A stretch of 37,338 nucleotides of DNA from Anaerobutyricum faecale (GCA_019119645.1 DWWR01000101.1:1-37338), one strand, 5' to 3'. Counted from the stretch's first letter, positions 23,181 to 31,166 are shown. A program made the numbers and translations. Notes: a model not told the origin generated them from the letters alone.

Positions 23181-23260
23181 AAACGCCGGTCTTTCACAAG
23201 ACAGCCGTCCGGGAGCAGATATCCTGTCCCCGGGGACTGAACGAAGAAAGACCGGCGTTT
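23181..23260. terminator. Bidirectional terminator between the RHH gene and cotJC
   Basis: AAACGCCGGTCTTTC (23181-23195) and GAAAGACCGGCGTTT (23246-23260) are perfect 15-bp complements around a 50-nt loop. T's follow on the plus strand (TTTTACG) and on the minus strand (TTTCTATAG), serving the convergent genes. Confidence 0.75.
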
Positions 23261-23275
23261 TACGTTTTGTTTTCT

Positions 23276-23881
23276 CTACAGGAACTGCTTGTCAAATTCC
23301 GGATTAAAATAATAAAAGTTCCGGCTGTCAAGCTTCTCCTTCGTTCTCTCCAGCGCTTCTCCGAACCGCTGGAAATGAACGATTTCCCGGCTTCGAAGGA
23401 ATTTCAGCGGTTCCCGCACATCCGGCTCTTTGATGACCCGGAGCAGATTATCGTAGACCGTGCGGGCTTTCTGTTCCGCCGCCAGGTTTTCCATCAGATC
23501 TGTGACTGCGTCTCCCTTGGACTGAAATTCCACGGCAGATTGGGGCAGTCCCGCCGCTGCCTGCGGCCAGATCCCCGCCGTGTGATCAATATAATACGGC
23601 GCAAATCCCGCTCTCTCCACCTCTTCCACCGACAGATTTTTAGTGAGCTGGTACACCATGGCACAGATCATCTCCATATGGCCCAGCTCCTCTGTCCCTA
23701 TATCCGTGAGCAGTCCTCCCACTGTTTTTAACGGCATGGTGTAACGCTGGGACAGATAACGGAGAGACGCCGACAGCTCGCCGTCAGGTCCTCCGTACTG
23801 ACTGATGATCAGTTTCGCCGTCCTGGGACAGGTTCGCTTAATGTTGACCGGAAACTGCAGTCGTTTCTCATAATACCACAT
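23276..23881 (-). CDS. cotJC: Spore coat manganese catalase-like protein CotJC
   Basis: 201 residues, close to the usual 180-200. It is a ferritin-like di-manganese catalase-type protein of the spore coat. Hallmarks: MWYYEKRLQFPVNIKRTCPR, then ISQYGGPDGELSASLRYLSQRYTMPL, and the metal-ligand helices GTEELGHMEMI and LAAEQKARTVYDNLL, with the final REIVHFQRFGEALE. The start at 23881 is chosen because the family begins MWxYEK and the AAAGGAG site is 9 bp away; the ATG two codons upstream is closer. It overlaps the end of the cotJAB fusion by 14 bp, so the two are translationally linked. Expression is expected in the mother cell. Confidence 0.93.
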   Translation of the reverse strand: MWYYEKRLQFPVNIKRTCPRTAKLIISQYGGPDGELSASLRYLSQRYTMPLKTVGGLLTDIGTEELGHMEMICAMVYQLTKNLSVEEVERAGFAPYYIDHTAGIWPQAAAGLPQSAVEFQSKGDAVTDLMENLAAEQKARTVYDNLLRVIKEPDVREPLKFLRSREIVHFQRFGEALERTKEKLDSRNFYYFNPEFDKQFL

Positions 23882-24305
23882 AGCCATCCGCTCCTTTCCA
23901 CGGACACGGCGCCTTTTTCCTGTCCGCCAGTTCTTCTGCCGCTTCCCCGCACAGCGGAAAATGCTCCTCACTCATCTCCGCCAGAAGCTGTTTTCTCTGT
24001 TTTGCGTATTCCTGAAAGATTTCAAAAGCCTTTTCATCTTCCGGATGGGTGCACAGGTACAGATTCAGATCGTCCACCACAAAACTGATCTCCGTTAATT
24101 TTTTTAATTTTTTCTGCTGTGTCTCCGTTTTCCCCTGATAGGACTCCGCAGAAGGCGGATTCTCCATCATTTTTTCCGGCACAGCAAAAAATGGCAGGTT
24201 CAGGTCAGGAAATGCGGTTCCCGCCGCCAGAGCCTGCCCGGGCTCATACAGCTCTCCCATTTCCTGCACAGGAATCTCTGCCATTGCCAACTGTTGTTTC
24301 TGCAT
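23868..24305 (-). CDS. CotJA-CotJB fusion, spore coat assembly protein
   Basis: 145 residues. Residues about 11-40 fit CotJA: YEPGQALAAGTAFPDLNLPFF, matching the GTxFPxLxxPF core of that family. After a Gln/Lys-rich linker (about 41-65), residues about 66-140 fit CotJB: KKLTEISFVVDDLNLYLCTH, then helix EIFQEYAKQRKQLLAE, ending PCPWKGA. In Bacillus, cotJA, cotJB and cotJC are three genes; here the first two are one reading frame. The start at 24305 follows AAGGAGAG. No clear SigE or SigK promoter could be fixed; a 16-bp palindrome GAAAAACGCGTTTTTC lies at 24362-24377 upstream. Confidence 0.8.
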   Translation of the reverse strand: MQKQQLAMAEIPVQEMGELYEPGQALAAGTAFPDLNLPFFAVPEKMMENPPSAESYQGKTETQQKKLKKLTEISFVVDDLNLYLCTHPEDEKAFEIFQEYAKQRKQLLAEMSEEHFPLCGEAAEELADRKKAPCPWKGADGYVVL

Positions 24306-24361
24306 CGCGCTCTCTCCTTCTTTGCGTATTCTGAAAGTACATTCAGTATCTTTAGTTTGAG

Positions 24362-24377
24362 AGAAAAACGCGTTTTT
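24362..24377. other. 16-bp palindrome upstream of the cotJ genes
   Basis: GAAAAACGCGTTTTTC is a perfect palindrome, between the end of the CmpB-like gene and the cotJ start. It could be a weak terminator of the former or an operator. Confidence 0.35.
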
Positions 24378-24431
24378 CATAAAATGTAAATTCTGGACGA
24401 AACATATCGTTCCGCGCTGCACATTCTGGTG

Positions 24432-25733
24432 TCAGTCCACCTCGATGGCATTTGGATAAATTTTCTTTAATTTTGCATCGTCAAAATGTTCGTCCATGAT
24501 CTTCTGCCACTGATGAGTCGCCGGAATCTGATCGCTCCGCTGATTGCTCCGGATCAGCGCCAGAGAAGATACCGCCATGTTGACGACAAAAAACACCACC
24601 AGAATCCAGGTGAGGATCTTTCCAATCTTTACGGGTATCTTTTCAATCCACCGGGAAAACACCGGATACAGTCCCTTCATCCAGACCACCGCCGCAATGC
24701 CCCAGAAGAAACAATATAAAAGGTTGATCCTGCCTCCCAGATTAAACATCATCTTGCTGTAGTCCCAGAACACCTTTCCAAAAACCAGCTCAGAAAGAAC
24801 GCTGCATATGTACTCGTAGGCTCCGCCCAGAAAAGTACCCGCCAGGAACAAAAAGCGGTCAGACCTGTCTCTGTATTTATAAAGCAGCAGGGACGCCGCC
24901 GCGATGGCCACTCCCCAGACAAGACTGAACGGTCCCCACACAAGACTGCTGCGGCTCATCCAGATGCCCATCTTCATACGGCAGAACAGGGTCTCCACAA
25001 TGTCGCCCAAAAAGGCGCCGATGATCAGAAGCCAAAACAATTTATAAAAACCACAGCCGGCGGCGAACACCCTCTGTCCGACCGCCGCTTCTTCTTTTTT
25101 CCGGTGAACAATATCGGGATAAGCCCGGCGGATTCTCCGGTCCGTAAACCCGTAAATCCATCTTCCCAGACGGGAACTGATGCCCGAAAGCCAGGAATCC
25201 ACTTCCTCCCACTGCTCCATCCGTCTGCTTCTTCCCGACAAAATGCACAGGGTTGCCGCGATATCGATGATCAGCACCGCCAGCAGCACCAGTACGAGAA
25301 TTTTGCCCGGCAGGGCAGGAATCAGACTGTAGATCTTTACAAAGAGCGGATTTCCCCATTCCATGGCGGCGACGATCAGAAGCCCCCAGCAGACGGAAAC
25401 GGGAAGGCAGATATACCCGTCCAGATTCCACTTCAGTTTAGAATAATTCCACCAGCGCTCGTGGTACATCCGCTCAATGGCGTGGCCCGCGATCCATTCA
25501 ATGAGAGTAGATATGATAAATCCCGCCGCGAACAGCCATACGCCGTGAAGTTCTCCAAAAAAGACCGTCATCACAGCGGCAGTTATCCCGTAAATCACAC
25601 AGAGCGGCGCATTGACCAATCCCCGGTTGACAAACTGTTTCTGCCTGAAGGCAGCGGAGGCCGTCTCCAGCACCCATCCCAGAAAGCTGTACACAAAAAA
25701 CAGCCAGAGTATTTCGTATCCTGTATATTCCAT
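24432..25733 (-). CDS. Polytopic membrane protein with two CmpB-type domains (putative ABC permease family)
   Basis: 433 residues with about ten to twelve transmembrane helices. The first CmpB-like domain spans about 1-150: LFFVYSFLGWVLETASAAFR, then FVNRGLVNAPLCVIYG and ERMYHERWWNYSKLKWNLDGYICLPVSVCWG. A second copy spans about 230-370: WLLIIGAFLGDIVETLFCRM, SLVWGPFSLVWG and FGKVFWDYSKMMFNLGGRINLLYCFFWG. Thus the protein is an internal duplication. The family is labelled putative ABC transporter permease, but no ATPase is next to it, and function is unknown. GGAGA precedes the ATG. Confidence 0.8.
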   Translation of the reverse strand: MEYTGYEILWLFFVYSFLGWVLETASAAFRQKQFVNRGLVNAPLCVIYGITAAVMTVFFGELHGVWLFAAGFIISTLIEWIAGHAIERMYHERWWNYSKLKWNLDGYICLPVSVCWGLLIVAAMEWGNPLFVKIYSLIPALPGKILVLVLLAVLIIDIAATLCILSGRSRRMEQWEEVDSWLSGISSRLGRWIYGFTDRRIRRAYPDIVHRKKEEAAVGQRVFAAGCGFYKLFWLLIIGAFLGDIVETLFCRMKMGIWMSRSSLVWGPFSLVWGVAIAAASLLLYKYRDRSDRFLFLAGTFLGGAYEYICSVLSELVFGKVFWDYSKMMFNLGGRINLLYCFFWGIAAVVWMKGLYPVFSRWIEKIPVKIGKILTWILVVFFVVNMAVSSLALIRSNQRSDQIPATHQWQKIMDEHFDDAKLKKIYPNAIEVD

Positions 25734-25798
25734 CTTTTTCTCCTTTGTCAGTCTCTGTAATTCTTTCGATATTTTTTGATATGCCGCTTTATTCTGTA

Positions 25799-25827
25799 AT
25801 GATAAAATATACTTTTTCTCAAGTCAA
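25799..25827 (-). promoter_or_regulatory. Promoter of the CmpB-like gene
   Basis: Minus strand: TTGACT (25822-25827), 17 bp, TATCAT (25799-25804). It lies just after the proA terminator. Confidence 0.7.
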
Positions 25828-25828
25828 G

Positions 25829-25865
25829 AAAAAGCTGCCGTGTTATATTTTCACAGCAGCTTTTT
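25829..25865. terminator. Terminator of proBA
   Basis: AAAAAGCTGC (25829-25838) pairs perfectly with GCAGCTTTTT (25856-25865). On the minus strand it ends in TTTTTCTTG just after the proA stop, and the -35 of the next promoter overlaps its far end. Confidence 0.85.
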
Positions 25866-25883
25866 GCTTTTTTCTTTTGATCC

Positions 25884-27140
25884 TTATCGAATCTGTCCGT
25901 TTCCTCGGATAATATATTTATAACTGCAAAGTTCCTCCAGTCCCATCGGTCCTCTGGCGTGCAGTTTCTGGGTGGAAATTCCCATCTCGCAACCCAGGCC
26001 GAATTCTCCGCCGTCAGTAAACCGCGTGGATACATTGACGTACACGGCCGCGCTGTCCACTCTTCTGGTAAAATAATCGGCAGCTGCCGCGTCTTCTGTG
26101 ACGATGGCCTCGCTGTGTCCGCTGGAATGAGCCGAAATATGGGCCACGGCATCCTCCACGCTGTCCACCACTTTCACAGCCAGGATGTAATCCAGGAATT
26201 CCGTATCAAAATCGTTCTCTCCCGCCGGCGTACCATCGATGATCGCTGCTGCCCTCGAACACAGCCTCAGTTCCACAGGAACCGCTCCCGCTGCCGCCCG
26301 GTCATCCACCAGACATTTTTTCAGCATTGGAAGGAATGTAGCAGCGATGTCTTTGTGTACCAGACACACTTCCTCGGCATTGCAGACGCTCGGACGGCTG
26401 GTCTTCGCGTTTTCTATGATAGCCAGAGCCTTATCAAGGTCCGCAGCCGCATCCACATACACGTGGCAGATACCGGTTCCGGTCTGGATGCAAGGTACTT
26501 TCGCCTGGTCCACGCAGGCCTGAATCAGTCCGGCTCCTCCTCTCGGAATAAGCAGATCCACATATCCCACGGCCTTCATCAATTCCGTGGAGCTGGCTCT
26601 GGTGGTATCCTCGATGAGGCTGACGCTGCTCTTTGGCAGTCCGGCTTCCTCCAGACCTTTCTGCATGGCATCCACCACCGCCCGGGCGCTCTTCCACGCT
26701 TCCTTGCCGCTCCGGAGAACACAGGCGTTTCCGCTCTTGATACACAGCGCAGCCGCATCGCTGGTCACATTCGGACGGCTCTCATAGATGATGGCGATGA
26801 CCCCCAGCGGAATGGCTGTCTTTTCGATGACCATGCCATTGGGACGCCTGATGGTTCTCAGTACTTTTCCGGCCGGGTCCGGCAGAGCGATCAGCTCGCG
26901 GATCCCCTGGGCCATACCGGCAATTCTGTCTTCGGTCAAAAGAAGACGATCCAGCATCACGTCGGATATTTTCCCTTTCGCCGCTTTCATATCTTCCTGA
27001 TTGGCGGCAAGAATCTTCTCACGCTCTGCGTAAAGATGATCTGCCATCAGCTCCAGAGCATGATTTTTTGTTTTCTCATCTGCTGAATTGATGACTGCTT
27101 TTGCCGCTCTGGCCTGCTCCAGTATTTCCTTTGTCGTCAT
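25884..27140 (-). CDS. proA: Gamma-glutamyl phosphate reductase
   Basis: 418-residue NADPH-dependent enzyme, second step of proline biosynthesis (gamma-glutamyl phosphate to glutamate semialdehyde). It has the aldehyde-dehydrogenase fold: VIEKTAIPLGVIAIIYESRPNV, KSGNACVLRSGKEA, LIPRGGAGLI, the catalytic Cys in SVCNAEEVCLVH, and the end STRFTDGGEFGLGCEMGIST. Length matches the family. The start at 27140 follows GGGGAGG by 6 bp; the longer frame begins inside the proB end region. It follows proB by 106 bp, a gap with two small hairpins, and is followed by a strong terminator. Confidence 0.97.
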   Translation of the reverse strand: MTTKEILEQARAAKAVINSADEKTKNHALELMADHLYAEREKILAANQEDMKAAKGKISDVMLDRLLLTEDRIAGMAQGIRELIALPDPAGKVLRTIRRPNGMVIEKTAIPLGVIAIIYESRPNVTSDAAALCIKSGNACVLRSGKEAWKSARAVVDAMQKGLEEAGLPKSSVSLIEDTTRASSTELMKAVGYVDLLIPRGGAGLIQACVDQAKVPCIQTGTGICHVYVDAAADLDKALAIIENAKTSRPSVCNAEEVCLVHKDIAATFLPMLKKCLVDDRAAAGAVPVELRLCSRAAAIIDGTPAGENDFDTEFLDYILAVKVVDSVEDAVAHISAHSSGHSEAIVTEDAAAADYFTRRVDSAAVYVNVSTRFTDGGEFGLGCEMGISTQKLHARGPMGLEELCSYKYIIRGNGQIR

Positions 27141-27157
27141 TTTCTTACCTCCCCTGC

Positions 27158-27205
27158 GGAGCCTGTGGCTCCGTTTATTTTCCGGAGTCTTCCCGACTCC
27201 CGCGT
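27158..27205 (-). other. Two small hairpins between proB and proA
   Basis: On the minus strand, GGAGTC-GGGAA-GACTCC and then CGGAGCC-ACA-GGCTCCG occur shortly before the proA ribosome site. They have no T tract and may protect or process the mRNA, or modulate proA translation. Confidence 0.45.
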
Positions 27206-27246
27206 TCACAGGCTGCCTTACGCCGCCTGCCATGCCTTTTTGCTGT

Positions 27247-28014
27247 TTATTTTCTCCCCCGAAACTTTGTTCCGACCTTCTCTCCATCCAGAATCCGATA
27301 GAGATTCTCCGGATGTGTTCCGTTGGCAATAATCATATCTATTCCTGCTTCCATGGCAATCTCCGCCGCTTTGATCTTGGTGATCATACCGCCGGTACCA
27401 AGACGGGTTCCTTTGGTTCCTGCCAGTTCGTAAATCTCCGGCGTGATGGAGAAAACCACATCGATGATCTCCGCATTGGGATCTTCCCGCGGATTGGCCG
27501 TGTAAAGTCCGTCAATATCGCTTAAGACGATCATCAGATCTGCCTCCACCTTTTTGGCCACAATGGCCGCCAGGGTGTCATTATCTCCCACAGAAATCTC
27601 GTCCGTCACAATGGAGTCATTCTCATTGACAACCGGCATTACATTCAACTCCAGAAGCCGGTCTATCGTATTTCTGATATTGTTGCTGCTGGTCTCATTT
27701 TCAAAATCTGCACCAGTGATCAAAATCTGCGCCACAATGTGGTTGTATTCCAGAAACTTTTTGTCATATAAGTACATCAGCTCGCATTGGCCGATGGCCG
27801 CTGCTGCCTGTTTGGTCGGCATATCCTCCGGCTTATCTTTCAGATTCAGCTTGCCGACGCCCAGTCCGATCGCTCCCGAAGAAACCAGGATCAATTCATG
27901 TCCGGCATTTTTTATGTCGCTCAATACTTTACACAATGTCTCAATTCTCCGGATATTAATCCGTCCGCTTTCATGGGTTAAAGTGGATGTGCCCACTTTT
28001 ACTACGATTCGCAT
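27247..28014 (-). CDS. proB: Glutamate 5-kinase
   Basis: 255-residue amino acid kinase that phosphorylates glutamate, the first step of proline biosynthesis. Motifs: MRIVVKVGTSTLTHESGRIN, LVSSGAIGLGVGKLNL, KQAAAAIGQCELMYLY, VNENDSIVTDEISVGDNDTLAAIVA and LGTGGMITKIKAAEIAMEAG. It ends just after the kinase domain, so the C-terminal PUA domain of E. coli ProB (367 residues) is absent; this short form is known in other Firmicutes. The start at 28014 follows GCAGGAGG. The leader holds a hairpin with T's directly before the ribosome site. Confidence 0.97.
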   Translation of the reverse strand: MRIVVKVGTSTLTHESGRINIRRIETLCKVLSDIKNAGHELILVSSGAIGLGVGKLNLKDKPEDMPTKQAAAAIGQCELMYLYDKKFLEYNHIVAQILITGADFENETSSNNIRNTIDRLLELNVMPVVNENDSIVTDEISVGDNDTLAAIVAKKVEADLMIVLSDIDGLYTANPREDPNAEIIDVVFSITPEIYELAGTKGTRLGTGGMITKIKAAEIAMEAGIDMIIANGTHPENLYRILDGEKVGTKFRGRK

Positions 28015-28027
28015 AATTTCCTCCTGC

Positions 28028-28111
28028 AAAAAGGGCCGCGGCAAAATATATACCCATATTCCGCTGCAGCCCCTCTTCATCCAATATAGTCTGTTTGACG
28101 CATCTACGTCT
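28028..28111 (-). promoter_or_regulatory. proB promoter with attenuator-like leader hairpin
   Basis: Minus strand: a weak -35 TAGACG (28107-28112), 18 bp, TATATT (28083-28088). About 10 nt on, GGGCTGC (28072-28066) pairs with GCGGCCC (28039-28033), with one G-U pair. It is followed by TTTTT (28032-28028) and then directly by GCAGGAGG. The arrangement is terminator-like but overlaps the start of translation. The leader of about 60 nt is too short for a T-box. Confidence 0.45.
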
Positions 28112-28114
28112 ATT

Positions 28115-28858
28115 TTATAACACTTTACTTAAGAAGCTCTGTGTTCTCTCATTCTGAGGATGATCCATGACCTCCTCCGGTGTGCCTTGTTCCATGATCA
28201 CACCCTGATCAATGAAGAATACCCGGTCGGCAACGTCATGGGCAAAGCCCATCTCGTGAGTAACAACCACCATGGTCATACCCTCTGCAGCCAGCTCTTT
28301 CATAACGTCAAGAACTTCACAGACCATTTCCGGGTCCAACGCGGAAGTCGGCTCGTCAAAGAGCATGATATCCGGTTCCATGGCCAGCGCACGGGCGATA
28401 GCCACACGCTGCTGCTGTCCACCGGACAGTTCCTTCGGTTTCGCGTCCGCCTTGTCCGCAAGACCGACTCTTCTCAGAAGCTCCATCGCCTTCTTCTCGG
28501 CTTCTTCTTTTGTCTTGATCTTAAGTTCCACCGGTGCCAGCATGATATTTTCCTTTACCGTATAGTGCGGGAACAGATTAAACTGCTGGAACACCATACC
28601 GATGTGCCGGCGGATCTTATCAATATCACTGTTCTTTCCGGTGATACTCTCTCCGTCCACTAAAATCTCACCTTCTGTGGCCTCCTCCAGACGATTCAGG
28701 CAGCGAAGGAAGGTGGACTTACCGGAACCGGACGGCCCGATGACACAGATCACCTCTCCTGTGGTGATCTCCGCGTCGATCCCCTTTAATACGTGAAGGG
28801 AGCCAAAACTCTTCTTCAGTCCCTTTACTTTAATCTTAACATTATTGTTATTATCCAT
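28115..28858 (-). CDS. Polar amino acid ABC transporter ATP-binding protein (GlnQ-like)
   Basis: 247-residue ATPase of the polar amino acid uptake (HisP/GlnQ) family. Walker A is GPSGSGKST, the Q-loop MVFQQFNLFPHYTV, the signature LSGGQQQRVAIARALAMEPD, Walker B IMLFDEPTSALDPE, and the switch His in VVVTHEMGFAHDVADRV. Its start shares one base with the permease stop (TAATG), so translation is coupled. Last gene of the operon, and no strong terminator is seen before the proB promoter region. Substrate is not determined; glutamine, cystine, histidine and arginine systems look alike. Confidence 0.96.
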   Translation of the reverse strand: MDNNNNVKIKVKGLKKSFGSLHVLKGIDAEITTGEVICVIGPSGSGKSTFLRCLNRLEEATEGEILVDGESITGKNSDIDKIRRHIGMVFQQFNLFPHYTVKENIMLAPVELKIKTKEEAEKKAMELLRRVGLADKADAKPKELSGGQQQRVAIARALAMEPDIMLFDEPTSALDPEMVCEVLDVMKELAAEGMTMVVVTHEMGFAHDVADRVFFIDQGVIMEQGTPEEVMDHPQNERTQSFLSKVL

Positions 28859-29526
28859 TATGCATTCATCCTCCTCTCAACGGCTCTTGAAATGAATGAC
28901 AGAATCGTAACGATCAGGAGGAAGAAAATGGCTACCCATGTATAGGTGGCAAAAGACTCCATGGTTCTTCCCACATAAATCTTCGCATTGTACATGATCT
29001 CTGACAAACCGATGGCATAAAGGATGGTGGAATCCTTCAATGTGATGATGAACTGGTTGACCAGAGACGGAAGACAGATACGCACCGCCTGCGGAAGAAT
29101 GATCTTCTGCATGGACTTGGCATAGCTTAACCCCAGACTTCTTGCGGCCTCCATCTGTCCTTTATTGACAGACTCAATGGAACCACGGAAAATCTCAGAA
29201 ATGTATGCGCCGGCGTTGAGTGTCAGTGTCACCAGACTGGCAGTAAATACCGTGATTCTGAACTGAGATCCTGTGACGGACTGAATCAGCTGCGGCATGG
29301 CAAAATAGAAATAGAATGCCTGCACCAGCATTGGCGTTCCACGGATCAGCCAGATATAAAACTTCGCAATGCCGCGGAGAACGACATTGTTGGAAATGTT
29401 CATCAAACATACAAAAATGCCCAGCACCATGGCAATGAGCAGGGACAATACTGTAATTTCAATGGTCATACCCAACCCCTGGAGAAGGGTTGGGTAGACT
29501 TCACTTAATACCTGAATTAAATTCAT
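28858..29526 (-). CDS. Polar amino acid ABC transporter permease
   Basis: 222-residue inner-membrane permease of the HisM/GlnP type, with about five helices. The conserved motif contacting the ATPase is GQMEAARSLGLSYAKSMQKI, followed by LPQAVRICLPSLVNQFI. The N-terminal LLQGLGMTIEITVLSLL and YIWLIRGTPMLVQAFYFYF are typical. One permease gene implies a homodimer. It starts 18 bp after the binding-protein stop and overlaps the ATPase gene by one base. Confidence 0.95.
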   Translation of the reverse strand: MNLIQVLSEVYPTLLQGLGMTIEITVLSLLIAMVLGIFVCLMNISNNVVLRGIAKFYIWLIRGTPMLVQAFYFYFAMPQLIQSVTGSQFRITVFTASLVTLTLNAGAYISEIFRGSIESVNKGQMEAARSLGLSYAKSMQKIILPQAVRICLPSLVNQFIITLKDSTILYAIGLSEIMYNAKIYVGRTMESFATYTWVAIFFLLIVTILSFISRAVERRMNA

Positions 29527-29544
29527 AGCAAATCATCCTTTTAA

Positions 29545-30339
29545 TTATTCAGCGGAAGTATATTTTGCGATAATCTCGTCATAAGTTCCGTTTGCTTTAA
29601 TATCAGCAAGACCTGCGTTGAACATCTCAAGCAGCTCAGCGTTCTTTCCTTTCAGCACGGCGAAACCATATGGTGTGGAGAAATTATCTTTCTCTTCTGC
29701 TATGATCTTAAGGCCGTTGCCCTGGGAAATACCGTAAGCCATAACCGGCTGATCCTCGAAACATGCCACAGTGTTGCCTGTGATAACGTCCTGATACATC
29801 AGGGAGGACTCATCAAAATACTGGATGTCAAAACCATACTGGTCTTTTAAGGATTCTGCACAGTCAGCACCCTGTGTTCCTGTCTTGGCTGCCACTGTCT
29901 GGCCCTTCAGATCATCCAGTCCTTTAATGTCGCTGTCTGCAGCTGCTGCGATAGCCACGTAGGAATCAAAGTAAGCATCGGAGAAATCATATTTCTTTTC
30001 TCTTTCCGGAGTGATGGACATACCGGCGATAACCGCGTCGCTCTGTCCGGACTCAAGAGAAGCAACTGCTGCATCGAATCCAAGAGAGTTCAGCTCATAT
30101 TTGAATCCCTGGTCTTCTGCGATCGCTGCAAGGATGTCCACGTCGATTCCAACGAAGTTGTTGTTTTCATCAGAGAACTCAAACGGAGCAAAAACAGTAT
30201 CTGTTGCGATTACGTAAGTTTTATCTGATGATGCGTTGTCCGCTCCTGTGCTGTCTGCCTCATTGTTTGAATTACTTCCACATGCAGCTAAAGACAATGT
30301 CATTGCTGCAACCAAAGCCATTGATAAGAATTTTTTCAT
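29545..30339 (-). CDS. Amino acid ABC transporter substrate-binding lipoprotein
   Basis: 264 residues. The N-terminus is a lipoprotein signal with the lipobox LAAC (Cys at about residue 20), then a Ser/Asn-rich linker, so it is tethered to the outer face of the membrane. The binding domain belongs to the SBP_bac_3 family: YVIATDTVFAPFEFSDENNNFVGIDVDILAAIAE, then GFDAAVASLESGQSDAVIAGMSITPEREKKYDFSDAYF, and the terminal NGTYDEIIAKY. The ligand cannot be named from sequence. First gene of a three-gene operon, with GGAAGGA before the ATG and a good promoter upstream. Confidence 0.96.
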   Translation of the reverse strand: MKKFLSMALVAAMTLSLAACGSNSNNEADSTGADNASSDKTYVIATDTVFAPFEFSDENNNFVGIDVDILAAIAEDQGFKYELNSLGFDAAVASLESGQSDAVIAGMSITPEREKKYDFSDAYFDSYVAIAAAADSDIKGLDDLKGQTVAAKTGTQGADCAESLKDQYGFDIQYFDESSLMYQDVITGNTVACFEDQPVMAYGISQGNGLKIIAEEKDNFSTPYGFAVLKGKNAELLEMFNAGLADIKANGTYDEIIAKYTSAE

Positions 30340-30385
30340 GTGAATTCCTTCCTTTCTAATATTTCTTTTTTCACATCACGTATCT

Positions 30386-30414
30386 ATTATATCTATTCAG
30401 CCTGCAAATTGCAA
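30386..30414 (-). promoter_or_regulatory. Promoter of the amino acid ABC operon
   Basis: Minus strand: TTGCAA (30409-30414), 17 bp, TATAAT (30386-30391). The leader is about 40-45 nt. Confidence 0.7.
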
Positions 30415-30656
30415 GAAACTTTCAAAAAACATACATTTTCTGACATTTATATTCCCGTTTTTTCTTTTTTTTACTTTATGAAATATTTTTCTTTTCTTTC
30501 TTAATTTTTTATGAATCCCCGATGGCAGCGCTCTGTCGGTCCCACTCTCCGGATAAAAAAATGACTTAAGATTAGCATGAAATTTTGTACTGAAATTTAT
30601 TCATATATCTTTTTTCTCCCCGTAGAAAAATAATATTTTTTCCTGCGAAAAAACAG
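30415..30656. other. AT-rich divergent intergenic region
   Basis: Between the ABC operon promoter and the HPr-like promoter. It is AT-rich and T/A-tract rich; I see no gene, tRNA or clear repeat. Confidence 0.5.
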
Positions 30657-30699
30657 TTGACAAATTTTGTGTAATCGCATATAGTGAACTGGATTTCAC
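30657..30699 (+). promoter_or_regulatory. Promoter of the HPr-like gene
   Basis: TTGACA (30657-30662), 17 bp, TATAGT (30680-30685). A short inverted repeat, GTGAA...TTCAC, follows at about 30684-30699 over the likely start. Confidence 0.7.
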
Positions 30700-30744
30700 C
30701 GTGAGAAAAGAAATACATTTTTAATAAGAAAAGGAGATACAAAG

Positions 30745-30981
30745 ATGAAAACTTTTACCGTGAAATTTGAAACCGTAGATAACGCTACTTCTTTTGTAAA
30801 AGCCATTGAAGATTTCCACAGCCATTTTGATCTGATCTATGGCAAATACGTCGTTGACGCACAGTCCCTGCTGGGAGTTATGACCATGAACCTGAGGGAG
30901 GCCATCGACTTACGCATCATGGAGCGCGAGGATGAGATGGACCGAATCATTGAGGCGATCACCCCTTATCTGGCCGCCTGA
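30745..30981 (+). CDS. HPr-like protein lacking the catalytic histidine
   Basis: 78 residues, the size of an HPr (about 85). Its middle, DAQSLLGVMTMNL at residues 38-50, matches the HPr regulatory segment with a Ser at about 41, equivalent to Ser46. The N-terminal active-site segment, where HPr reads LHARPA, is VDNATS here, so there is no phosphorylatable His; residue 12 is Asp. No other His lies nearby. A parallel is Crh of Bacillus subtilis, which lost His15 and kept Ser46 for CcpA binding. A role as a regulatory HPr is therefore plausible but is inference. GGAGA lies before the ATG; its own promoter and a GH13 gene follow. Confidence 0.8.
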   Translation: MKTFTVKFETVDNATSFVKAIEDFHSHFDLIYGKYVVDAQSLLGVMTMNLREAIDLRIMEREDEMDRIIEAITPYLAA

Positions 30982-31026
30982 GTTTCACGATCAGAAATTT
31001 TATTTTTCGCAATTTTTTTAATTTTA

Positions 31027-31055
31027 TTGATATCCATTATGAATTATGCTATATT
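31027..31055 (+). promoter_or_regulatory. Promoter of the GH13 gene
   Basis: TTGATA (31027-31032), 17 bp, TATATT (31050-31055), with TG in the extended -10 position. I looked for a catabolite-response element near it and found no convincing one. Confidence 0.6.
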
Positions 31056-31166
31056 ATAAAGGTGTCCTGTGTGTAAACATTGGGCACTTTTCCTGTTTTT
31101 TAAGGATTTCTTGATTTTCCAATAGTTTTAAATTCAAAATAATATCATTTTCAGGAGGACATCATT

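Noticed and set aside
24306..24431. SigE or SigK promoter before the cotJ genes
   Set aside because: I expected a sporulation promoter, but no sequence matches both the -35 and -10 consensus at proper spacing.
28015..28112. T-box riboswitch upstream of proB
   Set aside because: The leader is only about 60 nt and lacks the stem I specifier loop and T-box sequence; a simple hairpin explains what is seen.
31056..31166. Catabolite-response element before the GH13 gene
   Set aside because: TGTAAACATTGGGCA resembles it only in the first half; the central CG is missing.
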